From assembly GCA_902580855.1 (NCBI GenBank), contig CACHMF010000015.1, positions 1 to 33,803 of the forward strand: a DNA stretch of 33,803 bases. Reading direction: 5' to 3'. A model generated the notes under the pieces. The model saw nothing but the letters and a program-made list of their open reading frames with translations, was not told where the DNA came from and made no database searches. Source of the DNA: an uncultured Bacteroidota bacterium. GTDB lineage: Bacteria; Bacteroidota; Bacteroidia; Flavobacteriales; UBA7312. This document shows positions 1-9,139 of the stretch, in pieces. A program made the position numbers and the translations under genes. Each line of letters starts with the position of its first letter. The stretch's first letter is position 1.

Positions 1-1011
1 TACCAAAAAGATACCGCATAAAACAGGAATCAATAATTCTTTTCTAATAGAAATTGCGAATACAGCAATGATACCTCCTAAAGCTAAACTGCCAGTATCT
101 CCCATAAACACTTGTGCAGGGTAAGAGTTGTACCACAAGAACCCTACACAAGCCCCTACAAAGGCTGCCATATAAATCACTAATTCTCCTGAATTTGGGA
201 TGTACATGATGTTGAGGTAATCAGCAAAAAAGACATTACCAGAAACATAAGCGAGGATTCCTAAAGTAGCTCCAATAATGGCTGATGTTCCAGTTGCTAA
301 TCCGTCTAAGCCATCCGTCATATTTGCGCCATTACTAACCGCTGTTACCACGAAAATGACCATCAAAATGAACACAATCCAAGTAAGTGAAGCTGCATTC
401 CCACCTATCCAAGAAAGCACGACTTCGTAATCGAATTCGTTGTTTTTGACAAATGGTATTGTTGTTTTTGTGGATTTTAGTTCCTCTCCAAAAACTTGCT
501 CTGTTTCTATAGATATTGGCGCAGCTATCTTTTCCTTAAGAGTGATACCATCATGAAAATAAAGTGTTGCTCCTACTATCAAACCAAGCCCTACTTGACC
601 TAGTATTTTAAATCTTCCGGCAAGTCCCTCTTTATCTTTTTTGAACACTTTAATGTAATCATCTAAGAAGCCGATTGTACCAAGCCAAAGGGTAGAAATT
701 AACATTATAATGACATAGATATTATCTAGCTTAGCGAATAACAAAGTGGGAATAAGGATGGCTGCCAAAATGATAAGTCCTCCCATTGTTGGTGTCCCTC
801 TTTTAGCATCCTCTCCAGCCAAACCTAAACTGCGAACCTCCTCTCCAATTTGTTGCTTTCGAATAAGGTTTATGATACGACCACCAAAAACCATACTTAC
901 TAAAAGCGAAGTAATCACGGCTAATGCTGCCCTAAAAGAAATGTATTGAAACACTCCAGCTCCTGGAAGTTGGTAGGTGTTTTCTAGATATTCAAATAAG
1001 TAATAAAACAT
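1..1011 (-). CDS. mraY: MraY, phospho-MurNAc-pentapeptide translocase (3' end cut off)
   Basis: This integral membrane enzyme moves phospho-MurNAc-pentapeptide from UDP onto undecaprenyl phosphate, making lipid I. It is absent from the ORF track because it runs off the left edge; I translated it from the minus strand. The 337 visible codons contain GTPTMGG near residue 72, the catalytic FLDDYIK near 115-121 and the [10 protein letters not shown] motif near 236, separated by hydrophobic membrane segments. A hydrophilic insert with a run of Lys and Glu lies between the DD and NMTDGLDG motifs. The C-terminal part is outside the window. The ATG overlaps the murE stop by one base (TAATG), which points to translational coupling. 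The gene closes the visible part of the mra operon. Family assignment is very secure. Confidence 0.97.
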   Translation of the reverse strand, partial: MFYYLFEYLENTYQLPGAGVFQYISFRAALAVITSLLVSMVFGGRIINLIRKQQIGEEVRSLGLAGEDAKRGTPTMGGLIILAAILIPTLLFAKLDNIYVIIMLISTLWLGTIGFLDDYIKVFKKDKEGLAGRFKILGQVGLGLIVGATLYFHDGITLKEKIAAPISIETEQVFGEELKSTKTTIPFVKNNEFDYEVVLSWIGGNAASLTWIVFILMVIFVVTAVSNGANMTDGLDGLATGTSAIIGATLGILAYVSGNVFFADYLNIMYIPNSGELVIYMAAFVGACVGFLWYNSYPAQVFMGDTGSLALGGIIAVFAISIRKELLIPVLCGIFLV

Positions 1012-2474
1012 TATTTACTCAATAATTTAAATGCGTTTTTTAATTCTTCTACATCATCAAATGGGTGCTTTATCCCATTTATTTCCTGATACTTTTCGTG
1101 TCCTTTTCCTGCTACTAAAATGATGTCTCCGTGAACGGCAAGTGTACAAGCCGTTTTAATAGCCTCTCTCCTTTCAGAAATAGTTAGTGACTTTTTATAA
1201 TGATGAGGTTCTAATCCAGACTGCATCTCTCCTAAAATACTTGTTGGGTTTTCTGTTCTTGGATTGTCAGAAGTTAGAATGACTTTGTTGCTTAACTCAC
1301 AAGCCATTTTAGCCATCAATGGTCTTTTCGTTTTATCCCTATCTCCACCACAACCTACAATCGTTATTAATTGCTCATTACCATTTTTTACATCTTGTAT
1401 GGTTTGCAAAACATTTTTTAATGCATCTGGGGTATGAGCATAATCCACTATCCCCACTACTCCTCCCTCCGAACGAACAAGCTGGAATCTACCATCTGCT
1501 GCTCCTAATGTGCTTAGAGCTGTTAGTGTTTGCAGCTTATCTTCTCCTAGCAAAATGGCTGTAGCATATGTCGCTAATAAATTATAGGCGTTAAATTGTC
1601 CTGCCAATTTAGTCCACACTTCTTGACCATCTATATTTAAAAGCAATCCCTCAAATTGATTTTCTAGAACGCGACATTTGAAGTCTGCCATGCTTTTAAC
1701 AGCAAATGTTTGCTGTTCTGCTTTGCAATGATGAAGCATTGTCAAGCCATGTTTATCATCTTTGTTTACCAAAGCAAAAGCATCAGAAGACAAACCATCA
1801 AACAATGTTTTTTTTGCTAAAATGTAATCGTCAAATGTTTTGTGGTAATCTAAATGGTCGTGAGAAATGTTGGTGAAAAGTGCTCCTGTAAACTGAAGCC
1901 CTCCAGTTCTGTTTTGATGAATTGCATGCGAACTTGCTTCCATAAAACAATACTCACAACCAGCCAATACCATTTCCGACAACAAACTGTTTAAAGCTAT
2001 AGCATCAGGAGTTGTGTGAGTAGAAACAATCTCTTTATCACCAATTTTATTGACTATAGTAGACAACAAACCAACAGATTTACCCATTGACAAATACAAT
2101 TGATGCAACAAGTTTGCAACAGTTGTTTTTCCATTTGTTCCTGTAACAGCAACAAGTTTTAATTTCTCAGAAGGATTATCATAGAAATTAGCCGCCACCA
2201 AACCAAGAGCCATAGAGCTATCTTTAACTTTTAGATAAGTAATATGTTCTTTTATTTCGGACGGAAGTTCTTGCACCAAAATTGTTGCGGCTCCTTGTTT
2301 AATAGCTTTGTTAATAAATTCATGCCCATCAACTTGCGTTCCTTTTACAGCTACAAACATTGAGCCTTTATTTACTTTTCTAGAATCAAAACAAATTGAT
2401 GTAACTGATAAATCTATTGAACCAATCACTTTAGATAGCTCTACTCTATATAATATGTCTTGTAGTCGCTTCAT
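1011..2474 (-). CDS. murE: MurE, UDP-MurNAc-L-Ala-D-Glu:meso-diaminopimelate ligase
   Basis: This cytoplasmic Mur ligase adds the third residue of the peptidoglycan stem peptide. The 487-aa product has the Mur N-terminal domain, the ATP-binding TGTNGKTT motif at residues 111-118, a central Mur ligase domain and a C-terminal domain. In the latter, DNPR at 403-406 is the signature of meso-diaminopimelate-specific MurE; Lys-adding enzymes have a different motif here. So the wall is inferred to be of the DAP type, as expected for a Gram-negative. The start overlaps the ftsI stop by four bases (ATGA), and the stop overlaps the mraY start by one base (TAATG). It has no promoter of its own that I can see and should be transcribed with the upstream mra genes. 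Confidence 0.97.
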   Translation of the reverse strand: MKRLQDILYRVELSKVIGSIDLSVTSICFDSRKVNKGSMFVAVKGTQVDGHEFINKAIKQGAATILVQELPSEIKEHITYLKVKDSSMALGLVAANFYDNPSEKLKLVAVTGTNGKTTVANLLHQLYLSMGKSVGLLSTIVNKIGDKEIVSTHTTPDAIALNSLLSEMVLAGCEYCFMEASSHAIHQNRTGGLQFTGALFTNISHDHLDYHKTFDDYILAKKTLFDGLSSDAFALVNKDDKHGLTMLHHCKAEQQTFAVKSMADFKCRVLENQFEGLLLNIDGQEVWTKLAGQFNAYNLLATYATAILLGEDKLQTLTALSTLGAADGRFQLVRSEGGVVGIVDYAHTPDALKNVLQTIQDVKNGNEQLITIVGCGGDRDKTKRPLMAKMACELSNKVILTSDNPRTENPTSILGEMQSGLEPHHYKKSLTISERREAIKTACTLAVHGDIILVAGKGHEKYQEINGIKHPFDDVEELKNAFKLLSK

Positions 2475-4561
2475 ATCAATTGCAAAGTGATGTTTTGTCC
2501 TTTTCTTATCGATTTACCTTTTGGAATAGATTGTCTTTTAATACTTCCTTTTCCCGAAAATTTTACGTTTAACCCATAATTCTCTAGAAGAAAAACAGCA
2601 TCTTGCAAACCCATCCCTACAACATTAGGCATAATGTTTCTCTGCAAATCATCAGCTATTTGTCTCGCTTTTAGTTCTACTTGATCGGCTTTAGCGTAAG
2701 TTAAAGCCCATTCAACATCCTCTTGGCTATCTATAGGAACTTCTAACTCCTCAAAAACAAGCTGTAAATCACTTTGGAAACCATCTTTAGATAGTGGAAT
2801 GCTTTGATCAGCTAATTGTTTTTCATCATGTAATAATAAGTCTGTGGCATACACATAATCTGCAATCGTCTTGAAAACTGGAGCTGCCACATCCCCTCCA
2901 TAACTTCCATTTTCTTTAGGATCGTTTACTACTACAATACAGGCATACTTTGGTTTGTCGGCTGGAAAATATCCTACAAAAGAAGCTTGGTATTTTGTTC
3001 TATCTTCTTCGGTTTTATTAGCGTAATCAATCCAGTTAGTGCCTGTTTTTCCAGCTATTTTGTACACCCTACTTTTGATGTTTTGAGCCGTTCCCTCTGC
3101 TACCACTCCTTCTAACATAGATTGCACTATACTGATGGTTGTTTTTGAGCAAATTGAAGGGCTGATTACCTGAGGAGAAAAACTCTTATCAAGTAACCCT
3201 TCATTTAAAACAGCCTGTACAAAATAAGGTCGCATACGCATGCCTCCGTTGGCAATTGCTGCATAAAAACTCAATGTTTGTAATGGTGTGATTTCTACTT
3301 CGTAACCGATAGACATCCAAGGTAATGTAGTTCCAGACCAATTGTCTTTTACTTGATGAGGGTGACGAATATTAGGGTTACTTTCACCAGAAATTGAAAT
3401 TCCTAAAGGCTCGTTTAAGCCCATACTGTATAATCTATTTACAAACTGCTCTGGCTTTTCTTTGTAGTGTTGGTTAATTAATTTAGAAATACCCACATTA
3501 GAAGATTTTTCAAATGCACTCTGCAGAGATACTCTTCCATAACCACCTTTTCTAGAATCACGCATAATTCTATCATAAAACCGATACACTCCACCTTCAG
3601 TATCTACCGTGTCATAAACATCTAAAAAACCATCTTCCAAACCAACAATCACAGATGCAAGTTTGAATGTAGAGCCTGGCTCAGTACTTTCCGCAATAAC
3701 ATAATTATAACTCTCTATACATTCTCCATCTTTTGTTTTTTTAAGATTCACAATGGCTTTTACTGCTCCAGTCTTCACCTCCATAAGTGCTACGCAACCA
3801 TGTTCTGCATCATGATGTAAAATTCTTTCAGCCAAAGCTTTCTCTGCAACATCTTGAAAACGGATATCAATTGTTGTCACTAAATCTTTTCCAGGAAATG
3901 GATCAGATTCTCTTATAGGCATCCATACACCACCAGATAATTTTTGTTCCAGACGTTCACCACTCTTCCCTTTTAAATACATATTGTAAGCCCCCTCTAG
4001 GCCTACAGATTTTGATTCCTTCCTGTCGTATCCAATGGTTCTTTCTGCTAACTCTTTGAATGGTTTTTGACGCTTATTTTTCTGATGGTAAATAAACCCT
4101 CCTTTATACCTCCCTTCTTTAAAAAGAGGTAAAGACTTCATCACCTTTAATTGATTGTAGTTTACTTTGCGTTTCACCAAAGCATACCTACTTTTTTTGT
4201 TACGCTCAAGATGAAAAAACTGCTCATACTCAAAAGCGGATTTATCGCCAAATAGATCAGCCAAACCTATTGATAACTCAAAAACATGATCATGAAACAA
4301 TGCATCAGTAGGCACAGAAGCATCCCATCGGATTTCATATTCTGGTATCGAAGTTGCTAAAAGCGAATAATCATCGGAATATATGTTGCCTCTTGAAGCA
4401 TCTACCTCTACAAGTCGAGTAATATTATAGTTTTCTGGATTCCAAATATGACTTTCGAACGCTTGAGTGTAAGCCACTTGTGACACAATACCAATAGCCA
4501 AAACAAACATACCAAGATAGATCAGCAAGGATTTTCTCTTTATGTGCTTTGGGTGGATCAT
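2471..4561 (-). CDS. ftsI: FtsI/PBP3-type division transpeptidase with C-terminal PASTA domain
   Basis: Class B penicillin-binding protein that cross-links septal peptidoglycan. The 696-aa protein has a short cytoplasmic tail, one membrane anchor (about residues 11-31), a PBP dimerisation domain (about 50-220) and a transpeptidase domain. The three active-site motifs are intact: STFK with Ser297 and Lys300, SSN at 353-355, and KTG at 505-507. The last ~65 residues (from about 632) form a PASTA domain, a feature of many Bacteroidota and Gram-positive division PBPs but absent from E. coli FtsI. It lies between ftsL and murE, the canonical dcw position, two bases after the ftsL stop. The placement argues for the septal rather than an elongation PBP. 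Confidence 0.96.
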   Translation of the reverse strand: MIHPKHIKRKSLLIYLGMFVLAIGIVSQVAYTQAFESHIWNPENYNITRLVEVDASRGNIYSDDYSLLATSIPEYEIRWDASVPTDALFHDHVFELSIGLADLFGDKSAFEYEQFFHLERNKKSRYALVKRKVNYNQLKVMKSLPLFKEGRYKGGFIYHQKNKRQKPFKELAERTIGYDRKESKSVGLEGAYNMYLKGKSGERLEQKLSGGVWMPIRESDPFPGKDLVTTIDIRFQDVAEKALAERILHHDAEHGCVALMEVKTGAVKAIVNLKKTKDGECIESYNYVIAESTEPGSTFKLASVIVGLEDGFLDVYDTVDTEGGVYRFYDRIMRDSRKGGYGRVSLQSAFEKSSNVGISKLINQHYKEKPEQFVNRLYSMGLNEPLGISISGESNPNIRHPHQVKDNWSGTTLPWMSIGYEVEITPLQTLSFYAAIANGGMRMRPYFVQAVLNEGLLDKSFSPQVISPSICSKTTISIVQSMLEGVVAEGTAQNIKSRVYKIAGKTGTNWIDYANKTEEDRTKYQASFVGYFPADKPKYACIVVVNDPKENGSYGGDVAAPVFKTIADYVYATDLLLHDEKQLADQSIPLSKDGFQSDLQLVFEELEVPIDSQEDVEWALTYAKADQVELKARQIADDLQRNIMPNVVGMGLQDAVFLLENYGLNVKFSGKGSIKRQSIPKGKSIRKGQNITLQLI

Positions 4562-4563
4562 AC

Positions 4564-4914
4564 TTAGTTTCCTCTTCGAATAATGTATGGTGGCTGTTTA
4601 CTTTTCTTCAATCCTTGCGCTGCCACCAATTGCTGCACTTGGGTTTGTTTTCCATGAAACATCAACTGCGATTTAGTTGTGATGTATTCCGCTCTTAAAT
4701 CTTGCAGTTCTGTCTCTAGCTGCGTAATGTGTCGCACATAACGCTCGGCCTTGTATGAATTATTGATATAAAAAACCATACACATCCCCACAAACATTAA
4801 AAACGGGGCTATATCAATGAAGCTTTTTTGCTCAAATGCTTTTCCGCTTAACAACTCTAAAAACTTACTTTTTAGAAGCCTGTCTGGTTTATTTTTTCTG
4901 TGTAAGTCAGTCAT
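4564..4914 (-). CDS. ftsL: FtsL-like division membrane protein
   Basis: A 116-aa bitopic protein with a basic, Lys-rich cytoplasmic N-terminus, one hydrophobic segment (about residues 33-50, IAPFLMFVGMCMVFYI) and a following helix with heptad-like Leu/Glu spacing. This is the architecture of FtsL, which pairs with FtsB and recruits FtsWI to the divisome. Sequence conservation in this family is poor, so the call rests on size, topology and its position between rsmH and ftsI. Its ATG overlaps the rsmH stop by one base (TAATG). Bacteroidota databases often label this position FtsL-like protein. Confidence 0.85.
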   Translation of the reverse strand: MTDLHRKNKPDRLLKSKFLELLSGKAFEQKSFIDIAPFLMFVGMCMVFYINNSYKAERYVRHITQLETELQDLRAEYITTKSQLMFHGKQTQVQQLVAAQGLKKSKQPPYIIRRGN

Positions 4915-5810
4915 TATACCTTTTCTGCTATCCTTAATTTGGCGCTTCGCGCTCTTGAATTTTGTTTTATTTCTTTTATTGATGGAAGAATGGGCTTTCG
5001 GTTTATTGCATTAAGAGGCAATTGAGTATTTCCGAAAAAATCTTTTTCTATCTCTCCTTCAAATTTTCCTTTCTTAATGAGATTTTTTACCAACCTATCC
5101 TCTAAAGAGTGATAAGAAATAACCAATAAACGACCGCCAGATTTTAAAACATCAACCGATTGCAATAGCATTTCTTCCAAAGCCGCCATCTCTTCGTTCA
5201 CCTCTATTCTGATTGCTTGAAATAACTGCGCTAAAATCTTGTTCGATTTGTAATCAGGCATATTGTTTTTGACTGCCTCTTTCAAATCATTAGTTGTCTC
5301 AATTTTTTGATCTACCCTAAAACCCTCAATCGCTAAAGCCATTGGATAGGCATTTTTTAACTCTCCATACTTTGTTAGTACTCGAGCTAAATCATCTACC
5401 TCATATTCATTAATCACTTGCTTAGCACATAATGGTTGCGACTGATTCATGCGCATATCCAACACTCCATCTTTTCGAATAGAGAAACCTCTTTCTGCTA
5501 CATCAAACTGATGAGAAGAAACACCTAAATCTCCCAACACCCCGTCTACCTTGGTTATTCCGTGTAACCTCAACGATTTTTTTAAGTAACGAAAGTTTTG
5601 ATTGATAAACACAAAACGCTCATCATCTATGCTATTCGAAAAAGCATCTGCATCTTGGTCAAAAGCAAATAATCGTCCATTTTCCAACTTTTGTAAGATC
5701 GCTTTGGAATGGCCCCCTCCACCGAAAGTGACATCCACATAAATCCCTTCAGGATTGATATCCAGCCCATCTACAATCTCATCTAATAAAACAGGCTGAT
5801 GATATTCCAT
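4914..5810 (-). CDS. rsmH: RsmH (MraW), 16S rRNA m4C1402 methyltransferase
   Basis: Methylates N4 of C1402 in the decoding centre of 16S rRNA using S-adenosylmethionine. The 298-aa product begins with the family hallmark MEYHQPVLLDE and carries the glycine-rich SAM-binding motif VTFGGGGHS around residues 28-35. Near the C-terminus come the conserved ISYHSLEDRLVK and a NSRARSAKLR tail. Length matches the family norm of about 300 residues. It sits second in the mra operon, with one-base TAATG junctions on both sides (from mraZ and to ftsL). Confidence 0.97.
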   Translation of the reverse strand: MEYHQPVLLDEIVDGLDINPEGIYVDVTFGGGGHSKAILQKLENGRLFAFDQDADAFSNSIDDERFVFINQNFRYLKKSLRLHGITKVDGVLGDLGVSSHQFDVAERGFSIRKDGVLDMRMNQSQPLCAKQVINEYEVDDLARVLTKYGELKNAYPMALAIEGFRVDQKIETTNDLKEAVKNNMPDYKSNKILAQLFQAIRIEVNEEMAALEEMLLQSVDVLKSGGRLLVISYHSLEDRLVKNLIKKGKFEGEIEKDFFGNTQLPLNAINRKPILPSIKEIKQNSRARSAKLRIAEKV

Positions 5811-6271
5811 TATTGTTCGATTTGCATTCCGCCCATCACCTCTTCTGCCAAGTCAGCAAAATCTACAGAGGCCTCTTTTAAAACTTGCTCATACTGCTCT
5901 TTATCCCAAATCTCAATCATGTTAACTGATGATGAAAGCACAATTTCTTTCTGGATCCCTGCAAACAAAATCAAGTCTTTAGGCAACTGCAATCGATTGT
6001 TTCCGTCTGCCTCTACCATCTTAACTCCAGCCGTAAATAATCGGATGAAGTCGTTATTCTTTTTCACAAATCGATTCAGCTTATTCACCTCACTCATCAA
6101 TACATTCCACTCACTTACAGGATGTAGCTCCAAGCATTTATTGAAAACGGAACGCTTAACCACAAAGCCATCAGGAAGGATGGTCGCTAATTGCTTTTTT
6201 AAAGCAACGGGCAACATCACACGCCCTTTTGCGTCTGCTTTGCACTCATATGTTCCAATCAGGCTTATCAT
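5810..6271 (-). CDS. mraZ: MraZ, transcriptional regulator of the mra/dcw operon
   Basis: DNA-binding regulator of its own operon. The 153-aa product has two SpoVT/AbrB-like half domains, recognisable by GTYECKADAKGRVMLP near residues 6-21 and EADGNNRLQLP near 86-96; the E. coli protein is 152 aa. It is the first gene of the mra operon and ends in a TAATG overlap with rsmH. A triple direct repeat that looks like the MraZ operator lies 40-70 bases upstream, so autoregulation is likely. The ATG at 6271 is the only start that preserves the conserved N-terminus. Confidence 0.96.
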   Translation of the reverse strand: MISLIGTYECKADAKGRVMLPVALKKQLATILPDGFVVKRSVFNKCLELHPVSEWNVLMSEVNKLNRFVKKNNDFIRLFTAGVKMVEADGNNRLQLPKDLILFAGIQKEIVLSSSVNMIEIWDKEQYEQVLKEASVDFADLAEEVMGGMQIEQ

Positions 6272-6294
6272 ACCATTCGGCTAGTTATAGGGTG

Positions 6295-6302
6295 TAAATA
6301 TA
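6295..6302 (-). promoter_or_regulatory. Candidate -7 element for mraZ
   Basis: On the minus strand TATATTTA matches the Bacteroidota -7 consensus TAnnTTTG at all but the last base. It would put the transcript start roughly 17-20 bases upstream of the mraZ ATG. No clear -33 TTG is seen; the MraZ-type repeats occupy that region instead. Confidence 0.4.
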
Positions 6303-6310
6303 TTGAAAAA

Positions 6311-6340
6311 GAAACCACTTTTTACCACTTTTTACCACAT
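6311..6340 (-). promoter_or_regulatory. MraZ operator: three direct GTGGT repeats with 10-bp period
   Basis: Read on the minus strand, three tandem 10-mers follow each other without a gap: ATGTGGTAAA, AAGTGGTAAA and AAGTGGTTTC. All share TGGT in the same phase. Known MraZ operators in E. coli and Mollicutes are direct repeats of a TGGG/GTGK-type core in the same helical phase upstream of mraZ. The position, just upstream of the candidate -7 element, suits a repressor or activator of the mra operon. Confidence 0.8.
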
Positions 6341-6425
6341 TGTTGATAAGTTTTTACATCTCCAACCATTTTATTTCACTCACTAGGTTTGAGAGGCGCT
6401 TTAAAATGGAGCTATTTTTTTTCTT

Positions 6426-6433
6426 TATTTTTG
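6426..6433 (+). promoter_or_regulatory. Candidate -7 element for the alpha/beta hydrolase gene
   Basis: TATTTTTG is a perfect match to TAnnTTTG, 16 bases before the ATG at 6450. An aaagga stretch immediately precedes the start codon. No good -33 TTG at the usual spacing was found. Confidence 0.5.
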
Positions 6434-6449
6434 GACAAAATTTGAAAGG

Positions 6450-7214
6450 ATGAAATTCGAGACAATTAAAGAGAATGGATTTGAATACATCGAAGCTGGA
6501 GAGGGTCCAGTAGTGGTTCTTCTGCATGGTTTGATGGGAGGTCTCGATAATTTTGAAGGCATCATTGAAGATTTGCCAAAACACGGATTCAAAGTGGTTG
6601 GGCCTTTATTACCCCTTTTCGAAAAACCCATGCTTAAAACAACGATTAAGCATTTCACAAAATATGTACATGAATTTCTTGAATTCAAAGGTTTTGAAAA
6701 AGTTACTCTTTTAGGAAACTCTTTAGGAGGTCATATCTCTTTAGTTTTCGCTAAAGAATATCCAGAAATGGTAGAAAGCTTAGTACTTACCGGAAGTTCT
6801 GGATTGTACGAAAATGCAATGGGCGACTCTTTTCCAAGAAGAGGAGACTACGACTATATCCAAACTAAGACGGAAGAGGTTTTTTACGATCCAAAAATGG
6901 CTACTAAAAAATTAGTTGATCATGTTTTTGAAATAGCCAACAAAAGAGAGTCTGTAATTCGCTTATTGGCAATGGCAAAGTCTGCTATTCGCCATAATAT
7001 GAGTAAGGATATTCCAAAATTAGATTTCCCAGTTTGTTTAATTTGGGGAAAACAAGATGGAGTTACACCTCCACATGTAGCAGAAGAATTTCATAACTTA
7101 TTCCCGCAATCCGACTTATATTGGATTGATCAATGCGGACACTCACCCATGTGGGAACATCCAAAAGAGTTCTTGCGAATTTTAGAGGAATGGCTTCCTC
7201 AGCATGTCAAATAA
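6450..7214 (+). CDS. Alpha/beta-fold hydrolase
   Basis: A 254-aa cytoplasmic alpha/beta hydrolase with no signal peptide. The oxyanion-hole HG motif is at residues 26-27 ([10 protein letters not shown]). The nucleophile elbow GNSLGG places the serine at 91. The acid is probably Asp203 ([10 protein letters not shown]) and the histidine His231 ([10 protein letters not shown]), so the catalytic triad is complete. The substrate cannot be deduced; relatives include esterases, MhpC-like C-C hydrolases and haloperoxidase-like enzymes. It is divergent from mraZ and ends 8 bases before yihA, so the two are probably co-transcribed. Confidence 0.9.
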   Translation: MKFETIKENGFEYIEAGEGPVVVLLHGLMGGLDNFEGIIEDLPKHGFKVVGPLLPLFEKPMLKTTIKHFTKYVHEFLEFKGFEKVTLLGNSLGGHISLVFAKEYPEMVESLVLTGSSGLYENAMGDSFPRRGDYDYIQTKTEEVFYDPKMATKKLVDHVFEIANKRESVIRLLAMAKSAIRHNMSKDIPKLDFPVCLIWGKQDGVTPPHVAEEFHNLFPQSDLYWIDQCGHSPMWEHPKEFLRILEEWLPQHVK

Positions 7215-7222
7215 GAACACCC

Positions 7223-7819
7223 ATGCAAGTCAAAAAAGCTGAGTTTGTAATCAGTAATACGGATATTAAAAAATGTCCCGCTCCTGCTATGCCCGAGTAT
7301 GCTTTTATTGGCCGTTCCAATGTTGGAAAATCGTCTTTGATAAACATGCTTACAAATCGTAAAAGCTTAGCAAAGACTTCAGGAAAACCAGGAAAGACAC
7401 AACTCATCAATCACTTCTTAATAAACGATAGTTGGTTCTTAGTAGATTTACCTGGATATGGTTACGCGAGCGTATCGAAAGGACAGCGCTTGGAATTTGC
7501 AAAATTCATCAAAAAGTACTTAGAAAACAGAGAAAATTTGATGTGCTTATTCGTATTGTTAGACAGTCGATTAAAACCTCAGAAAATCGACATGGAATTT
7601 ATGCAGTGGCTTGGAGAAAAAGGCATCCCTTTTGTTATGTGTTTCACCAAACAAGACAAACTTTCTAAATCTGCAGCTGCCAAAAACTTAGCCAACTACA
7701 AAAAAGAGATGAAACAAATTTGGGAAGAAATACCTCCCATTTTTTTAACTTCCTCTATTGACAAAAAAGGGCAAGATGAGGTGCTACGATTTGTAGAAAA
7801 GACCAATAAACTTTTTTAA
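7223..7819 (+). CDS. yihA: YihA/YsxC (EngB) ribosome-biogenesis GTPase
   Basis: TRAFAC-class GTPase needed for 50S subunit assembly and cell division. The G motifs are visible: G1 GRSNVGKSS, a G2 Thr in the GKTQ stretch, G3 DLPGYG, G4 TKQD and a G5-like TSS. The ORF track begins at 7133, but that extension lies inside the hydrolase gene in another frame. The ATG at 7223 gives a 198-aa protein of normal family length starting MQVKKAEFV, as is typical. Its TAA shares the self-complementary TTAA with the stop of the convergent gldC, leaving no room for a terminator. Confidence 0.95.
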   Translation: MQVKKAEFVISNTDIKKCPAPAMPEYAFIGRSNVGKSSLINMLTNRKSLAKTSGKPGKTQLINHFLINDSWFLVDLPGYGYASVSKGQRLEFAKFIKKYLENRENLMCLFVLLDSRLKPQKIDMEFMQWLGEKGIPFVMCFTKQDKLSKSAAAKNLANYKKEMKQIWEEIPPIFLTSSIDKKGQDEVLRFVEKTNKLF

Positions 7820-8145
7820 GATTGTAATAATTTTTCCGCAAAATGGTGGCAGAAATCACGCATATCTGCAGCCATTTTATCTTCACTAGTAGCGCGCTCC
7901 AAAGTATCTGCCATAGACACTAAAGTTTGATGAAAAAAATGCTTCATTTCATCTACGCGCATATCTTTTGTCCACAAATCAATACGCAAAGTTTCTTTGG
8001 TTTTCTCATCCCAAATAGACATTAAAATAGCTTTAGCTTCAGCCGCTTTTTCACCTGTATCGCTTGCCTCCCAACGAAGTTGTTCAGGGATGTTGTTTTC
8101 GTCTAATCCTACTTGAATATTGATGTTTGATGTTTTGTGTGCCAT
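7816..8145 (-). CDS. gldC: GldC, gliding-motility/T9SS-associated protein
   Basis: The 109-aa product ([18 protein letters not shown]...) matches the small GldC family, which in Flavobacterium is encoded next to GldB and supports gliding motility. It is rich in charged residues, has no signal peptide and is presumably cytoplasmic. The ORF track starts 40 codons too early, inside gldB. The ATG at 8145 overlaps the gldB stop as TAATG and gives the family's usual length. Exact biochemical role is unknown. Adjacency to gldB strengthens the call. Confidence 0.9.
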   Translation of the reverse strand: MAHKTSNINIQVGLDENNIPEQLRWEASDTGEKAAEAKAILMSIWDEKTKETLRIDLWTKDMRVDEMKHFFHQTLVSMADTLERATSEDKMAADMRDFCHHFAEKLLQS

Positions 8146-9104
8146 TAGGGTTTGTATTTCGATTCGTTTAACAATAGTTGCGCATCCGGAATAGCCATCA
8201 GCTCCTGTAATGTAGTGGTAGGATGACGATCCATATATGCTCTCACAATCTGCCAGCCAGTCCAAACAGCCACCCTTCCTGGAGACTCCTTTGGCATACG
8301 GCCAGAAAAAGGAGCCGGCTCCATATATTTAATGATTTGTTCGTGTTTGTTTGTGTACAGTAAGTTTTCTTGAATAAAGAATTGCCAAATAGAAAACTCA
8401 CTCGCTTCACACCATTCTATTTGTGCTTTTGTGTAACCCATTAAAACAGAATCAGGTGTGCTTGGCAACAACTGTGCCAAAACATATTGCAACCTTCCAT
8501 TTTGCACCATTTGCGACAAGAAATTTTGTTGCATAGTAGGATACTCCGTTTTTAACCATCCTTTCATTGCTAGAGCAGTCATATAGTAAGGCTGAAACTG
8601 CTGATGCATATACGAAGGATATTTTTCTCCTAATTTTTGATAATAGTCCGATTCCTTTCCTAAAAACATATCCAAACCGATACCAATAACGCTATCAGTG
8701 TTGGCTACAGGATAATTGAAGGCACCATAATACGTAACCACTCTAGGTGTTATATGATTTGGGAAATGATGATTATATCTTTGAATAGCTGTTGTCAATT
8801 CTTGCTCATACACCTCAAAATCAGCAAATGTATTTTTTACATCAGCGTACACTTTTTGATAAATGCTATCCTGCTGAAAACTTTTTAAAGCATCTGCAAA
8901 AGAAGAATCGCTAGGTAAAGAAAGAATATACTGATGATAAACTTCCCAAAAATATCCATACTCCTTTTGCAATGAATCTAAAGAAACCTTATCTGGATTT
9001 AACTCATACAAAGATTCCAAATGCTGTATAGAAACAGGAATTTGTGTTTTATCACTTACACAAGAATTTATACACAAGAAGATAAGGATTAGGTATTTTT
9101 GCAT
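8145..9104 (-). CDS. gldB: GldB, gliding-motility lipoprotein
   Basis: A 319-aa predicted lipoprotein. A short hydrophobic signal ends in INSC, giving a lipidated Cys15, and the mature protein is helical and Tyr/Gln-rich. The C-terminal PKESPGRVAVWTGWQIVRAYM resembles the GldB family, whose domain is distantly related to DUF2268-type peptidases but is not known to be catalytic. Known from Flavobacterium genetics: GldB is required for gliding and supports the T9SS machinery. It is followed by gldC with a TAATG overlap and is divergent from nadE. A perfect TAnnTTTG sits four bases upstream of the ATG. Confidence 0.9.
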   Translation of the reverse strand: MQKYLILIFLCINSCVSDKTQIPVSIQHLESLYELNPDKVSLDSLQKEYGYFWEVYHQYILSLPSDSSFADALKSFQQDSIYQKVYADVKNTFADFEVYEQELTTAIQRYNHHFPNHITPRVVTYYGAFNYPVANTDSVIGIGLDMFLGKESDYYQKLGEKYPSYMHQQFQPYYMTALAMKGWLKTEYPTMQQNFLSQMVQNGRLQYVLAQLLPSTPDSVLMGYTKAQIEWCEASEFSIWQFFIQENLLYTNKHEQIIKYMEPAPFSGRMPKESPGRVAVWTGWQIVRAYMDRHPTTTLQELMAIPDAQLLLNESKYKP

Positions 9105-9108
9105 TGTA

Positions 9109-9116
9109 CAAAATTA
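9109..9116 (-). promoter_or_regulatory. -7 element for gldB, abutting the start codon
   Basis: On the minus strand TAATTTTG is followed by only four bases (TACA) and then the gldB ATG. This predicts a leaderless or nearly leaderless mRNA. A clear -33 TTG at standard spacing is not seen. Confidence 0.55.
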
Positions 9117-9127
9117 CGCTTTTCTAT

Positions 9128-9135
9128 TACCTTTG
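9128..9135 (+). promoter_or_regulatory. -7 element for nadE, abutting the start codon
   Basis: TACCTTTG is a perfect TAnnTTTG, followed by four bases and the nadE ATG at 9140. An ATTG at 9103-9106, 21 bases upstream, could be the -33 element; it overlaps the gldB start codon. Transcription is predicted to start at or next to the ATG. Confidence 0.6.
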
Positions 9136-9139
9136 CATC

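Noticed and set aside
5799-6284. 161-aa plus-strand ORF covering all of mraZ
   Set aside because: It is the antisense shadow of mraZ and its conserved neighbours; the protein has no recognisable domain and no promoter or ribosome-binding signal.
6354-6688. Minus-strand ORFs of 76 and 87 aa over the start of the hydrolase gene
   Set aside because: They are antisense to a well-supported alpha/beta hydrolase and have no domain or start signal.
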